DNA of 43,752 bases. Source: Treponema sp. Lineage in GTDB: Bacteria > Spirochaetota > Spirochaetia > Treponematales > Treponemataceae. Under the pieces are notes generated by a model that saw nothing but the letters and a program-made list of their open reading frames with translations, was not told the DNA's origin and did not search any database. The translations under genes and the position numbers were made by a program. Location: the NCBI GenBank assembly GCA_016294105.1, contig JAEDCN010000018.1, positions 1-43,752 of the forward strand, given 5' to 3'. Shown in pieces: positions 32,191 through 40,152 of this stretch. Numbering within the stretch: the first letter of the stretch is position 1; each line of letters starts with the position of its first letter.

Positions 32191-33218
32191 ATTGCTCGCT
32201 CCTCCACTGCAGCATATTTCCGAAGCTTTTGCATCAATGCATCGAACTGGGCTGGTGTCAAGGACTGCTCACCATCACAAAGAGCACATTCAGGGCAGTT
32301 GTGTACCTCTACCATGATTCCGTCGGCACCAACGGCAAGGGAAGCAGTGGCCAAGGTGGGAACCATCCAGCTCATACCACAGGCATGGCTTGGATCCACC
32401 ACTACAGGAAGGTGGCTTTCCTTTTTCAAGTAGGGAACCACGCTCAAGTCCAAGGTGTTGCGGGTGTATGGATCAAAGGTTCTAATTCCTCGCTCACACA
32501 GCACCACCTTGTCATTTCCTGCAGCCATAATGTATTCAGCAGACATCAGCAACTCCTTTGCGGTGTTGGCTAAGCCGCGCTTCAAAAGGATGGTTTTGTC
32601 ACAGCCACCCAACTCCTTCAAAAGGTCAAAGTTCTGCATGTTGCGGGCACCAATCTGAATCACATCCACATCATTGAACAAGTCCAGCTGGGTAATGGAC
32701 ATGAGCTCTGTTACTACAGGCAAGCCTGTTTCCTTCTTTGCTGCCAACAACAAGTCCAAACCCTGACTTCCCAAGCCCTGAAAGCTATAGGGACTGGTTC
32801 GTGGCTTAAAGGCTCCACCACGGAGGAAACGAGCACCAGAAGCCTTTACTGCCTTGGCAATTCCCACCAGCTGCTCCTCGCTTTCAATAGAACAAGGACC
32901 AGCAATAATGGCCACAGAGCCATCTCCAATAACAGCAGGAGTTACACCACTTTGATTTTCTCCCACTCGCATGATAGAATCTTGAGGATGAAAGGCACGG
33001 CTAGCCCGCTTGTAAGGAGCCTGAACTCGCACAACCTTGTCTACCACAGGATGTACTGTCAAGCTTTCGCTCTTCATCTGGGAAGTATCACCTACCAAGC
33101 CCAAAATAGTATGATCTACACCATGGGAAATATGAACGTCAAATCCCAGGCTTTTCAAATGAGCAATAAAATCCTTTTCAGCCTGCTCCTGTGTATTTGG
33201 CTTCAAAACTACAATCAT
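32187..33218 (-). CDS. aroF: 3-deoxy-7-phosphoheptulonate (DAHP) synthase, type I-beta
   Basis: A 343-residue enzyme condensing PEP and erythrose 4-phosphate at the entry of the shikimate pathway. The ATG at 33218 has AAGGAGG just upstream. An N-terminal ferredoxin-like domain (about 1-75) precedes the barrel, as in Thermotoga-type enzymes where it gives tyrosine/phenylalanine feedback inhibition. Barrel motifs include IIAGPCSIES, RGGAFKPRTSPYSFQG, IQIGARNMQN, LLKRGLANTAKE and VVDPSHACGM. It is the first gene of the operon with tyrA. The 5' region contains an attenuator with an aromatic-rich leader peptide, implying control by charged tRNA-Tyr/Phe. Confidence 0.95.
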   Translation of the reverse strand: MIVVLKPNTQEQAEKDFIAHLKSLGFDVHISHGVDHTILGLVGDTSQMKSESLTVHPVVDKVVRVQAPYKRASRAFHPQDSIMRVGENQSGVTPAVIGDGSVAIIAGPCSIESEEQLVGIAKAVKASGARFLRGGAFKPRTSPYSFQGLGSQGLDLLLAAKKETGLPVVTELMSITQLDLFNDVDVIQIGARNMQNFDLLKELGGCDKTILLKRGLANTAKELLMSAEYIMAAGNDKVVLCERGIRTFDPYTRNTLDLSVVPYLKKESHLPVVVDPSHACGMSWMVPTLATASLAVGADGIMVEVHNCPECALCDGEQSLTPAQFDALMQKLRKYAAVEERAI

Positions 33219-33296
33219 CTTTTCATCCTCCTTATTTCGATGATTTGGGCAACCATACCTCAAAAACTTTTGTTCTGTTTTTAGTATAGCCCCCTA

Positions 33297-33396
33297 AAAC
33301 AAAAAAAAGCCCCTTTCGGGACTCTAAAACCTTTCTTGGTTATCAGCCCCAGGGGGCTTTTTCCAGCAACGTATACGCCAGTCTTAGACACCCCGT
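33297..33396 (-). promoter_or_regulatory. Aromatic amino-acid attenuator: alternative hairpins and U-run terminator
   Basis: On the minus strand, in transcript order: segment 0 ACGGGGTGTC (33387-33396, overlapping the end of the leader ORF), segment 1 AGCCCCC (33352-33358), segment 2 GGGGCT (33345-33350), segment 3 AGTCCC (33318-33323) and segment 4 GGGGCT (33308-33313), then about eight T (33301-33308). 3:4 is a terminator, 2:3 an antiterminator extended by AACC/GGTT, 1:2 a protector, and 0:1 could relieve it. I infer that ribosome stalling in the Tyr codons promotes read-through into aroF. The folding was done by eye. Confidence 0.7.
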
Positions 33397-33512
33397 CCTA
33401 CATGAGAAATATTCCAATAATAATAATAGTAAAAGCCAAAATTAAAACTTGAATTCAAGCCTTTTGCTACTGAGGAATCTTTCTTTGTCAGACCTGATGC
33501 TGAAATATTCAT
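33384..33512 (-). CDS. Aromatic-rich leader peptide of the aroF-tyrA attenuator
   Basis: A 42-codon open frame from ATG at 33512 to TAA at 33384-33386. Residues 23-33 are FNFGFYYYYYW: three Phe, five consecutive Tyr (residues 28-32; codons at 33417-33431) and one Trp (33414-33416). No homologous protein is expected. Its role would be regulatory, with stalling at Tyr codons when tRNA-Tyr is uncharged. The ATG lies 6 nt after a TATCAT -10 box with no Shine-Dalgarno, so the leader itself is translated from a leaderless message. It lies 38 bp upstream of the terminator T-run segment and about 165 bp upstream of aroF. Confidence 0.75.
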   Translation of the reverse strand: MNISASGLTKKDSSVAKGLNSSFNFGFYYYYYWNISHVGRGV

Positions 33513-33518
33513 ATCTTC

Positions 33519-33547
33519 ATGATAGCTGTTTTTATCTTTAGTGTCAA
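33519..33547 (-). promoter_or_regulatory. Promoter of the leader-aroF-tyrA transcript
   Basis: Minus-strand TTGACA (33542-33547), 17-bp spacer, TATCAT (33519-33524). Transcription is predicted from about 33512, the A of the leader ATG. Confidence 0.75.
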
Positions 33548-33592
33548 TGGAGAAGGTTGAGTAAAATTAAAAAACATCTTAGATAACAAGAC

Positions 33593-33646
33593 AAAAAAAG
33601 CGTGACCATGAAAGCACCTTATTTCTCGGCACCTCATAGCCACGCT
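33593..33646 (-). terminator. Rho-independent terminator of the mgl operon
   Basis: On the minus strand, AGCGTG...CTATGA pairs with TCATG...CACGCT (33599-33646), followed by seven T. It lies 30 bp after the mglC stop and 45 bp upstream of the aroF leader promoter. Confidence 0.85.
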
Positions 33647-33675
33647 CCTTGTTTCCCGCAGGAATTATTAGAATC

Positions 33676-35358
33676 TTACTTCTTCTTCAGGTACTTCACG
33701 CTATCCAAAGCAACAGCTGCGATGATAATAAATCCCTTGAACACAAACTGCAAGTTGGTGTCAATTCCCAAGAAGGTCAAGCAGTAGGTCAAACCAGTAA
33801 AGATAATAACACCGATTACTGCACCACCAATCTTTCCGATACCACCGTTAAAGGAGATTCCACCAACAACACAGGCAGCGATGGCGTCAAGCTCATATCC
33901 CTGTCCAGTACCAGCACTAGCGTTTGCCTTAAAAGCCTCCAAGAATCCACCACAACCATAGAAAATACCAGCCATGATGAATACACCCATTGTTACCTTG
34001 AATACACTGATACCACTTACACTGGCAGCCTCGGCATTTCCACCAACAGCATACATATTCTTACCAAAGGTGGTCTTGTTCCAGATAAACCAAGCTACAA
34101 TAATAGCGATTACAGCAGGAATAATCAGTTTTGGGAAGGTAATCAACTCACCATTAAGTACACCGAGAATCCAGCGTCCTCCCAATGCATCTTTGATACC
34201 ACCATCAATAGAACCAACTGGTGTACCACTGGTACCGAAGAACAACAGACCGTAGATAATCAGCTGGGTAGCCAATGTGGAAATAAAGGGGTGAATCTTG
34301 AACCGAGCGGTAAAGAATCCAGCAAAGGAGCTAAAGGCCACACAAAGGATAATGGAAATAGCCAGTGACATGACAACTCGTGCTCCCATGGGCAGGGCGG
34401 TAAAGTCCCAAGGTCCCATGTCAAAGAACTTAACAATGTTCATACCAGGGTGAAGAATCAAACCAGTTACAACAGCACCCATAGCAACCATTCGTCCTAC
34501 AGACAAGTCAGTTCCTGCCAGCAAGATCAAACCAGCAACACCCAAGGCATAGAACATACGAACGGAGCTCTGCTCAAGGATAGTAAAGATATTTGGCAAT
34601 GTCAGCAGGTTTCCACTGCCAGACAGAGGTGCCAAAACGATACAAACAATGAAGAACACCAAAATTGCAAGGTACAATCCGTTGTCCAAGAAGAACTTAG
34701 AAAGCTTAAACTTGTAGATGTAGTCACGGAAATTCAAGCTCATGTCTTCAGCAAAGTTTGCCTTACCGTTTCTCAAGCTTCTGTTCTTTTGAACGTGGGT
34801 GATAAATGCCTGATTCTTGGTATCCTTGCACTTTTCAACAGCAGAGGTATAGCGGCTTTTAGCATCGAAAAGGGCTGAACTCAGCTCATATTTCTTTACG
34901 CTAATCTCTTCCTTCAGCTCATCACCAGAATAGCGGCTTGCAAGACCATTAATTTCAGCCTGTGCATCTGCTTTAATCTTGGCAACTTCTTGAATGTACT
35001 CAGCCTTCAGGTCAGCAAGCTTCTTATTTTCCTGAGCAATTACCTGCTCCTTGTAGGATTTGGAAATACTGTTGTTATAGGCAACAGCTTCCTTTGCCAA
35101 CTGCTGTTCCTTAGCCTTGTTGGCAGCTGCAACCTTCTGGGCTGCACTGAGCTGTGTCTTGAAGTTAGCAATGAGCTTCTGCTTGTCATCGGCAGAAATA
35201 AGCTTGCTCTTCTTTGTAGTTGCAATGTCCTGCTGCAAGGAGAGAACCTTGTTCACCCCGTCCACCCTCAAGTCGTTCAACTGCTGGGTATACTGCTGCA
35301 ACTTTGCATCATCTTCTGGGCTTGTAGCCGAAGAAATAATTTCTGTTACCTGTTCCAT
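33676..35358 (-). CDS. mglC: Sugar ABC transporter permease MglC with long N-terminal coiled-coil extension
   Basis: The 560-residue protein has a C-terminal permease core (about 225-560) of the galactose/ribose ABC type, with TGTDLSVGR-like LLAGTDLSVGRMVAMGA and GGIGKIGGAVIG-type loops and about eight to ten membrane segments. The first about 215 residues are hydrophilic, Lys/Glu/Ala-rich and predicted as coiled coil, with no match to known permeases, which are usually about 330 residues. It follows mglA by 10 bp and ends the mglB-mglA-mglC operon. The extension may be cytoplasmic and contact the ATPase or other proteins. The role of the extension is unknown. Confidence 0.88.
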   Translation of the reverse strand: MEQVTEIISSATSPEDDAKLQQYTQQLNDLRVDGVNKVLSLQQDIATTKKSKLISADDKQKLIANFKTQLSAAQKVAAANKAKEQQLAKEAVAYNNSISKSYKEQVIAQENKKLADLKAEYIQEVAKIKADAQAEINGLASRYSGDELKEEISVKKYELSSALFDAKSRYTSAVEKCKDTKNQAFITHVQKNRSLRNGKANFAEDMSLNFRDYIYKFKLSKFFLDNGLYLAILVFFIVCIVLAPLSGSGNLLTLPNIFTILEQSSVRMFYALGVAGLILLAGTDLSVGRMVAMGAVVTGLILHPGMNIVKFFDMGPWDFTALPMGARVVMSLAISIILCVAFSSFAGFFTARFKIHPFISTLATQLIIYGLLFFGTSGTPVGSIDGGIKDALGGRWILGVLNGELITFPKLIIPAVIAIIVAWFIWNKTTFGKNMYAVGGNAEAASVSGISVFKVTMGVFIMAGIFYGCGGFLEAFKANASAGTGQGYELDAIAACVVGGISFNGGIGKIGGAVIGVIIFTGLTYCLTFLGIDTNLQFVFKGFIIIAAVALDSVKYLKKK

Positions 35359-35368
35359 GGTTTACCTC

Positions 35369-36862
35369 TTATAAATATTTTGCAGACAGCCGCAACAGGG
35401 CTTCCTGGTCAGTTTCTTTTGTATTGACAATGCCTGCCAACTTGTGGTTGGACATAACAGCAATACGGTTTGTAATTCCCAAAATCTCTGGCATTTCAGA
35501 AGAAACTACAATGATTGTCTTTCCCTGCTTTGCCATGTTGATGATGAGCTGGTAAATCTCATATTTGGCACCAACGTCAATACCGCGAGTAGGCTCGTCC
35601 ATCAAGAAAACATCGGGAGAACGCTCCAGCCATTTTCCGATAATAACCTTCTGCTGGTTACCACCACTCAACGCGCTGATAAGCTCATCGGCGGAGACAC
35701 ACTTGGTACGCATGGTCTTGATTTCCCGGTCAGCAGCTTCCTGCATCTTGCGGTTGGAAAGAACACCGAAGGTCTTGTAGCCGTCAAGATTGGTGATGAC
35801 GGTATTGAATTTAATGGTGTCCTTGCCGAACATTCCGTTGAGCTTGCGCTCCTCCGTCACCAGAGCAAAGCTATGCTCCATGGCATCCTTGCTGCTCTTG
35901 AACCGCAGCTTCTTGCCACCCACAATAATCTCGCCAGAGGCAATGGTTCTAATTCCGAACAGGGACTCCAAAAGCTCACTACGACCAGCACCCACCAATC
36001 CGTAAAGACCAAAAATTTCACCCCGCTTTACAGTGAAGGAAACGTCTTCAATAATTGGCTCGTATTTTGTGGTAAGCTTGCGTACCTCAAGGAAGTCTTC
36101 TCCAGGAACATTGTCCACATCAGGGAAGCGCTTGTCCAAGGAACGTCCAACCATGGCGGCAATCAGCTCGTTCATGTTGGTTTCCTTGGTGGGCTTTGTA
36201 AGAATCATCTTACCGTCTCGCAAAACCGCAATTTCGTCACAAATCTGGAAGATTTCATCCATTTTGTGGGATATATAAACGAAAGACACACCCTTTGCCT
36301 TCAAGTCATTGACAATGGAGAAAAGCTTGTTTACCTCACGCTCTGTAAGGGATGAGGTGGGCTCGTCCAATACGATGATCTTTGCATCGTAGGAAACAGC
36401 CTTAGCAATTTCCACCATCTGTCGTTGAGATACAGACATGGTACGCATGATGGTCTTAGGATTAACATTCATATTTAATGAAGCAAACAACTTATTGCTA
36501 TCGGTAAGCATCTTTGCCTCGTCCACTACACCAGCCTTGATGGGATAGCGACCTAAGAAAAGGTTATCCGCAACAGTTCTATCTAGACATTGGTTCAATT
36601 CCTGGTGAACCATGGCAACGCCATTTTCTAGTGCTTCCTTAGGATTTTTAAAATTGATGGGCTTGCCTTCCAATGAAATCTGTCCCTCGTCTTTTGCATA
36701 GATTCCGAACAAGCATTTCATCATTGTGGACTTACCGGCACCATTTTCGCCCATAAGACCTACAACAGACCCTTTCTTAACTGTCAGATTAATACCATCC
36801 AGAACCTTATTCTTTGCGAAGGCCTTTGAAAGATGTTTAATCTCCAGAACTATATCATCCAT
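35369..36862 (-). CDS. mglA: Sugar ABC transporter ATP-binding protein (galactose/methyl-galactoside type)
   Basis: A 497-residue tandem-ATPase protein. The first domain has Walker A GENGAGKSTMMK (about 38-49), signature MSVSQRQMVEIAK and Walker B KIIVLDEPTSSL. The second has GLVGAGRSELLE, SGGNQQKVIIGKWL and DVFLMDEPTRGIDVG. This is the usual MglA/RbsA layout that powers uptake of galactose or related sugars together with MglC and the binding protein. It lies between mglB and mglC. Two hairpins in the mglB-mglA gap probably lower its expression relative to mglB. Confidence 0.95.
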   Translation of the reverse strand: MDDIVLEIKHLSKAFAKNKVLDGINLTVKKGSVVGLMGENGAGKSTMMKCLFGIYAKDEGQISLEGKPINFKNPKEALENGVAMVHQELNQCLDRTVADNLFLGRYPIKAGVVDEAKMLTDSNKLFASLNMNVNPKTIMRTMSVSQRQMVEIAKAVSYDAKIIVLDEPTSSLTEREVNKLFSIVNDLKAKGVSFVYISHKMDEIFQICDEIAVLRDGKMILTKPTKETNMNELIAAMVGRSLDKRFPDVDNVPGEDFLEVRKLTTKYEPIIEDVSFTVKRGEIFGLYGLVGAGRSELLESLFGIRTIASGEIIVGGKKLRFKSSKDAMEHSFALVTEERKLNGMFGKDTIKFNTVITNLDGYKTFGVLSNRKMQEAADREIKTMRTKCVSADELISALSGGNQQKVIIGKWLERSPDVFLMDEPTRGIDVGAKYEIYQLIINMAKQGKTIIVVSSEMPEILGITNRIAVMSNHKLAGIVNTKETDQEALLRLSAKYL

Positions 36863-36944
36863 GATTCGCTCCTACCTAAAAAATCTCTATTGAAAAAGAA
36901 TTCGTTGGATACCAAACACCTTTATCAATATCCGACTAAAAAAA

Positions 36945-36982
36945 AACCACGTCTGTGAAGCTACCTTCACGAGGACATGGTT
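36945..36982 (-). terminator. Terminator-like hairpin in the mglB-mglA gap (proximal to mglA)
   Basis: AACCACGTC pairs with GACATGGTT (36945-36982), with a second inner stem (TGAAG/CTTCA). It is followed on the minus strand by nine T, so it should partly stop transcription between mglB and mglA. Confidence 0.8.
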
Positions 36983-37008
36983 GACTTGGGTAGAGATAAA
37001 ACTATGAA

Positions 37009-37045
37009 AATGGGGGCCCTTCCGGATTCCGCAGGTACCCCCATT
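37009..37045 (-). terminator. Hairpin just after mglB
   Basis: AATGGGGG (37009-37016) pairs with CCCCCATT (37038-37045), directly after the mglB stop. It may stabilise the mglB message or attenuate transcription. Confidence 0.65.
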
Positions 37046-37057
37046 CTAGCAAGTGAA

Positions 37058-38260
37058 TTAGTACTTCAGCTTGTCTGTGTAGTCTCTACCAGAGTTTGTC
37101 TTAACCATGTTGATGGCATATGCATCGTAGTTGTTCAGGTTAGTAAACTTGTCGAGACAGCTGGACTCGTTCTGTCCGTCACCCTGGACTACAGTCAAGT
37201 CAATGCCCATGAGAGGAGCATAGTACTGCAAAGCAGGCAGGTAGGAAGAAGACAAGAAGTTGTCAGCAGAGTTATAGATGGTCAACAGAACCTTCTTCTT
37301 GGGAGCTGCAGACTGCTTGATACCGCCATCGCGTGTACCAGCTGTGTACTGCTTCCAGTTAGCACTGTTTACACCAGCGTTCTGAGCCATAACAGCCTTT
37401 TCGTTTGAACGATAGTCAACAGCAGGAGTAATCTTGTTTCCCCACTGGTCGGGCTCGGAGAATCCCTTTGTGTAGATGTCAGCACCAGTCAGACCGTCCA
37501 AGAGGTTGCGGAGAACCTGCAATGTACCAGCAGCCTGTGCGTCTACGTTCTGAGAAACAGTTCCAGAGAGCTTTCCAGCTCCGATAGCTTCGATAGCATC
37601 AGCGTTGGCATCATATCCGAAGATAGGAACACCAGCAGGATAGTTAGAAGCCTGGAGACAACCCATAGCCATACCGTCGTTGTTGGAAACTACCATATCA
37701 ATCTGGGTACCGAACTTTGTTGCCCAACCACCCATTGCTTCTGTTGCAGCGTTAGCATTCCATGTTGAACCGTCAGTTCCAGTCATAGCCTTTCCTTCCA
37801 ACTCAACTACCTTATAGGTCTTTCCACCAACGTTTACAGAACCTTCCTTAACCTTTCCAGGATCAGTTGATCCGTCCCAAGTTCCCAGAGCCTTGCGGAT
37901 ACCTTCTGTACGAGCCTTGGAGTCATTGTGTCCAACGTCACCAATGCACAGAACATAACCGATGATTCCGTCACCATTGCGGTCCAAAGTTGCAGGAGCT
38001 GCAGCCAAGAAATCAGTAATCAACTTACCCTGAACAGCACCACCACCAGCGGCATCGAAACCAACATAGTAGGTATTGGCATTCCAGTTCATTGAATCCA
38101 TATCAATGGCACCAGAAACAGGGTCAGAAGGCTGACGGTTGAAGAATACCAAGGGCTTGTCCTTGTTCAGAACAACAGTCTTAGCATCCTTTGCACCACC
38201 GGCAAAAACAGCTCCACCGATACAGGCCAAGGCCAAAGCACCAGCTACAATTCTTTTCAT
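37058..38260 (-). CDS. mglB: Galactose/glucose-type periplasmic binding protein
   Basis: The 400-residue product starts at 38260, where GTGGAGG precedes MKRIVAGALALACIGGAVFA (signal peptide, cleavage near FA-GG). The mature part belongs to the type I sugar-binding proteins, with KPLVFFNRQPSDP, VVSNNDGMAMGCLQA and FGYDANADAIEAIG as in galactose-binding proteins. The C-terminal tail (from about 325) repeats a partial lobe-like sequence (KKVLLTIYNSADNF, MVKTNSGRDY), longer than in E. coli MglB. It delivers sugar to MglA/MglC. It is the first gene of the operon, with a strong promoter upstream. Confidence 0.92.
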   Translation of the reverse strand: MKRIVAGALALACIGGAVFAGGAKDAKTVVLNKDKPLVFFNRQPSDPVSGAIDMDSMNWNANTYYVGFDAAGGGAVQGKLITDFLAAAPATLDRNGDGIIGYVLCIGDVGHNDSKARTEGIRKALGTWDGSTDPGKVKEGSVNVGGKTYKVVELEGKAMTGTDGSTWNANAATEAMGGWATKFGTQIDMVVSNNDGMAMGCLQASNYPAGVPIFGYDANADAIEAIGAGKLSGTVSQNVDAQAAGTLQVLRNLLDGLTGADIYTKGFSEPDQWGNKITPAVDYRSNEKAVMAQNAGVNSANWKQYTAGTRDGGIKQSAAPKKKVLLTIYNSADNFLSSSYLPALQYYAPLMGIDLTVVQGDGQNESSCLDKFTNLNNYDAYAINMVKTNSGRDYTDKLKY

Positions 38261-38357
38261 ATTTTTCCTCCACGAAAAGATTCGACCAAAGAAATATTTT
38301 CTTGTGAAAAAAATCAAAAGAAAACACTCCCTAGTTCGTTCACACTCAATATAAATA

Positions 38358-38386
38358 TTTATATACCCATTTATTTAAGATGTCAA
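38358..38386 (-). promoter_or_regulatory. Promoter of the mgl operon
   Basis: Minus-strand TTGACA (38381-38386), 17-bp spacer, TATAAA (38358-38363). It predicts a leader of about 90 nt before mglB. Confidence 0.7.
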
Positions 38387-38404
38387 ATACTTTTTTATAA
38401 CAAA

Positions 38405-38435
38405 AAACCGTGACTTTAGACCAAAATCACGGTTT
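38405..38435 (-). terminator. Rho-independent terminator of argD
   Basis: AAACCGTGA (38405-38413) pairs with TCACGGTTT (38427-38435), followed by T on the minus strand, about 90 bp after the argD stop. Confidence 0.8.
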
Positions 38436-38526
38436 CATGTATGAAATAATATGCATTGTTTATCATTTCTTACCAAATCAAAACATAACTTGTTGTTTAA
38501 TTCGGTAAAAAATTAAAAAAAAAAAA

Positions 38527-39699
38527 TTAGTTTTCTAACACTTTTTTTAGAATTTCTAAGCCTCGCTTCATCTCTTTTGGTAAAATTACCAGGGGGGGGA
38601 GGAAACGCAGGGTATTGGCTCCGGCAGTAGAAATGCATAGGCCAGCGTCCAAGCAAGCCTTTTGTACCTGGGCTGCTGACTGCTCCACATCTACGCCAAT
38701 CATCAAGCCCTTGCCACGAATATTTTTAATGCAGCTCAGATTCCATGAAGCAATTTCTTTGCGGATGAAATCTCCTGACTCCTGAACATGCTCCAAAAAT
38801 CCCTTTGAAGTAAGCTGGGACAATACCGCTCTACCAGCAGCACAGGCCAAAGGATTTCCTCCAAAGGTAGACTGGTGATCTCCTGCCACAAATACATCCC
38901 TTACGGCACCACGCCACAAACAAGCTCCCATGGGAACGCCACCAGCAATGCCCTTTGCTAGAGTAACGATTTCTGGCTGCACACCTAAATCTTGGCTTGC
39001 CAACAAAATACCTGTGCGACCCATTCCTGTTTGCACTTCATCACAAATCACAATGGCTCCAGCCTTGCGAGCGGCAGTTGCAGCAGCTTGTGCCCATTCC
39101 TTATCCACAAGATTCACACCACCTTCACCTTGTACACATTCCATCATCAAGGCACAAACGGTGTTGTCAAAGGCAGTTTCCAAGGAGGCGTAATCCCCTG
39201 CGACGATGTGGCGAAAGCCTGCAGGATAGGGCTCAAAGCAGGGAGCATGGAATTTTTCCTGGCCAGTGGCTCTCAAGGTAGCCAAGGTACGGCCATGGAA
39301 GGATTTTTCTAGAGTGACAATGACGTTACGAGGCTTATCACTTCCTTCCGCCTGACTTTTGAGCCAGCCGTATTTTCGGGCAAGCTTAATGGCTGCTTCG
39401 TTGGCTTCTGCACCAGAGTTTCCAAAGTAGATGCGATCCATGCCAGTGGCTGCCAGCAATTCCTGGGCAAAGGCCAGCCCCTGATCTGAGTTATAGTAGT
39501 TGGAAATGTGGATTTGTTTTGTAGCTTGTTCTTGAACAGCTTTCACCAATGCGGGATGATTATGACCGAGGCAGTTCACTCCAATTCCAGAAACAAAGTC
39601 AATGTATTCCTTGCCATTTGTATCATATAACCGGGAACCTTCTCCCCGCTGGAAAATAACTTCAAAACTTCCATAATTATTTGCTATCACCTTATCCAT
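38527..39699 (-). CDS. argD: Acetylornithine/ornithine-type aminotransferase
   Basis: A 390-residue class III PLP aminotransferase. Motifs include YIDFVSGIGVNCLGHNHP, IYFGNSGAEANEAAIKLARK, FHGRTLATLRATGQ, ICDEVQTGMGRTG and the PLP lysine motif TLAKGIAGGVPMGA, as in ArgD (arginine synthesis) or the related succinylornithine enzymes. The ATG at 39699 is preferred because AAGGAG lies 7 bases before it; an ATG five codons upstream is less likely. A TTGCTT/TAAAAT promoter lies at 39723-39751. It is monocistronic with a terminator. No other arginine gene is in the window. Confidence 0.92.
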   Translation of the reverse strand: MDKVIANNYGSFEVIFQRGEGSRLYDTNGKEYIDFVSGIGVNCLGHNHPALVKAVQEQATKQIHISNYYNSDQGLAFAQELLAATGMDRIYFGNSGAEANEAAIKLARKYGWLKSQAEGSDKPRNVIVTLEKSFHGRTLATLRATGQEKFHAPCFEPYPAGFRHIVAGDYASLETAFDNTVCALMMECVQGEGGVNLVDKEWAQAAATAARKAGAIVICDEVQTGMGRTGILLASQDLGVQPEIVTLAKGIAGGVPMGACLWRGAVRDVFVAGDHQSTFGGNPLACAAGRAVLSQLTSKGFLEHVQESGDFIRKEIASWNLSCIKNIRGKGLMIGVDVEQSAAQVQKACLDAGLCISTAGANTLRFLPPLVILPKEMKRGLEILKKVLEN

Positions 39700-39722
39700 A
39701 GCCAGCTCCTTCATTGAAACAC

Positions 39723-39751
39723 ATTTTATAGAAAAAAAGTTTTGTAAGCAA
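39723..39751 (-). promoter_or_regulatory. Promoter of argD
   Basis: Minus-strand TTGCTT (39746-39751), 17-bp spacer, TAAAAT (39723-39728), just ahead of the argD start. Confidence 0.5.
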
Positions 39752-39814
39752 GGGATTTTTTAGCCTTGTTTATGGCAAAAAACACATTTTTTTTGAAAAA
39801 TATCTTTTTTACTG

Positions 39815-39843
39815 TTGACAAGATTTATGCGTTCTGATAGTAT
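39815..39843 (+). promoter_or_regulatory. Promoter of the 5S rRNA gene
   Basis: TTGACA (39815-39820), 17-bp spacer, TAGTAT (39838-39843), with the 5S sequence starting 8 nt later. Confidence 0.75.
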
Positions 39844-39851
39844 ATCACCAT

Positions 39852-39960
39852 TGCTGGTGACCATGGTAGAGGTGCAATACCCGTTCCCATCCCGAACACG
39901 GAAGTCAAGCCCTCCAACGCCGATGATACTGCATCCGCGGGAAAGTAGGTAGTTGCCAGC
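39852..39960 (+). rRNA. rrf: 5S ribosomal RNA
   Basis: About 109 nt with the conserved 5S core CCCATCCCGAACACGGAAG (39888-39906), terminal complementarity between GCTGGTGACC at the start and GTTGCCAGC at the end, and a run of T directly after (39961-39968). No 23S or 16S gene is adjacent. It has its own consensus promoter and so appears to be an isolated, independently transcribed 5S gene. Confidence 0.95.
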
Positions 39961-40062
39961 TTTTTTTTATTTTAAATCGATTTATGCATCTGCAAGATTT
40001 TATTCCTTAGATAAGTTCTAATCCAATAACTCAGTCTCCTGACTTTCTGTATCTTGAGCAAC

Positions 40063-40104
40063 GGTTCTGTCCAGTTCTATGCCTTTGAGGAACTGGACAG
40101 CCGT
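40063..40104. terminator. Hairpin downstream of the Tyr/Asp-rich gene
   Basis: CTGTCCAGTTC (40067-40077) pairs with GAACTGGACAG (40090-40100), with outer pairing ACGG/CCGT. It lies 50 bp past the stop of the minus-strand gene at 40153. No clear T-run is seen, so it is a possible terminator. Confidence 0.45.
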
Positions 40105-40152
40105 AAGATTTCAAGCACAAACATGAATAAAGGGCTTAACCGTGAAATTCAA

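Noticed and set aside
33283..33288. A second aroF promoter (TATACT on the minus strand) downstream of the attenuator
   Set aside because: No acceptable -35 box is found 16-18 bp upstream (a T-run and G-run lie there), so it would be very weak; it remains possible as a minor start.
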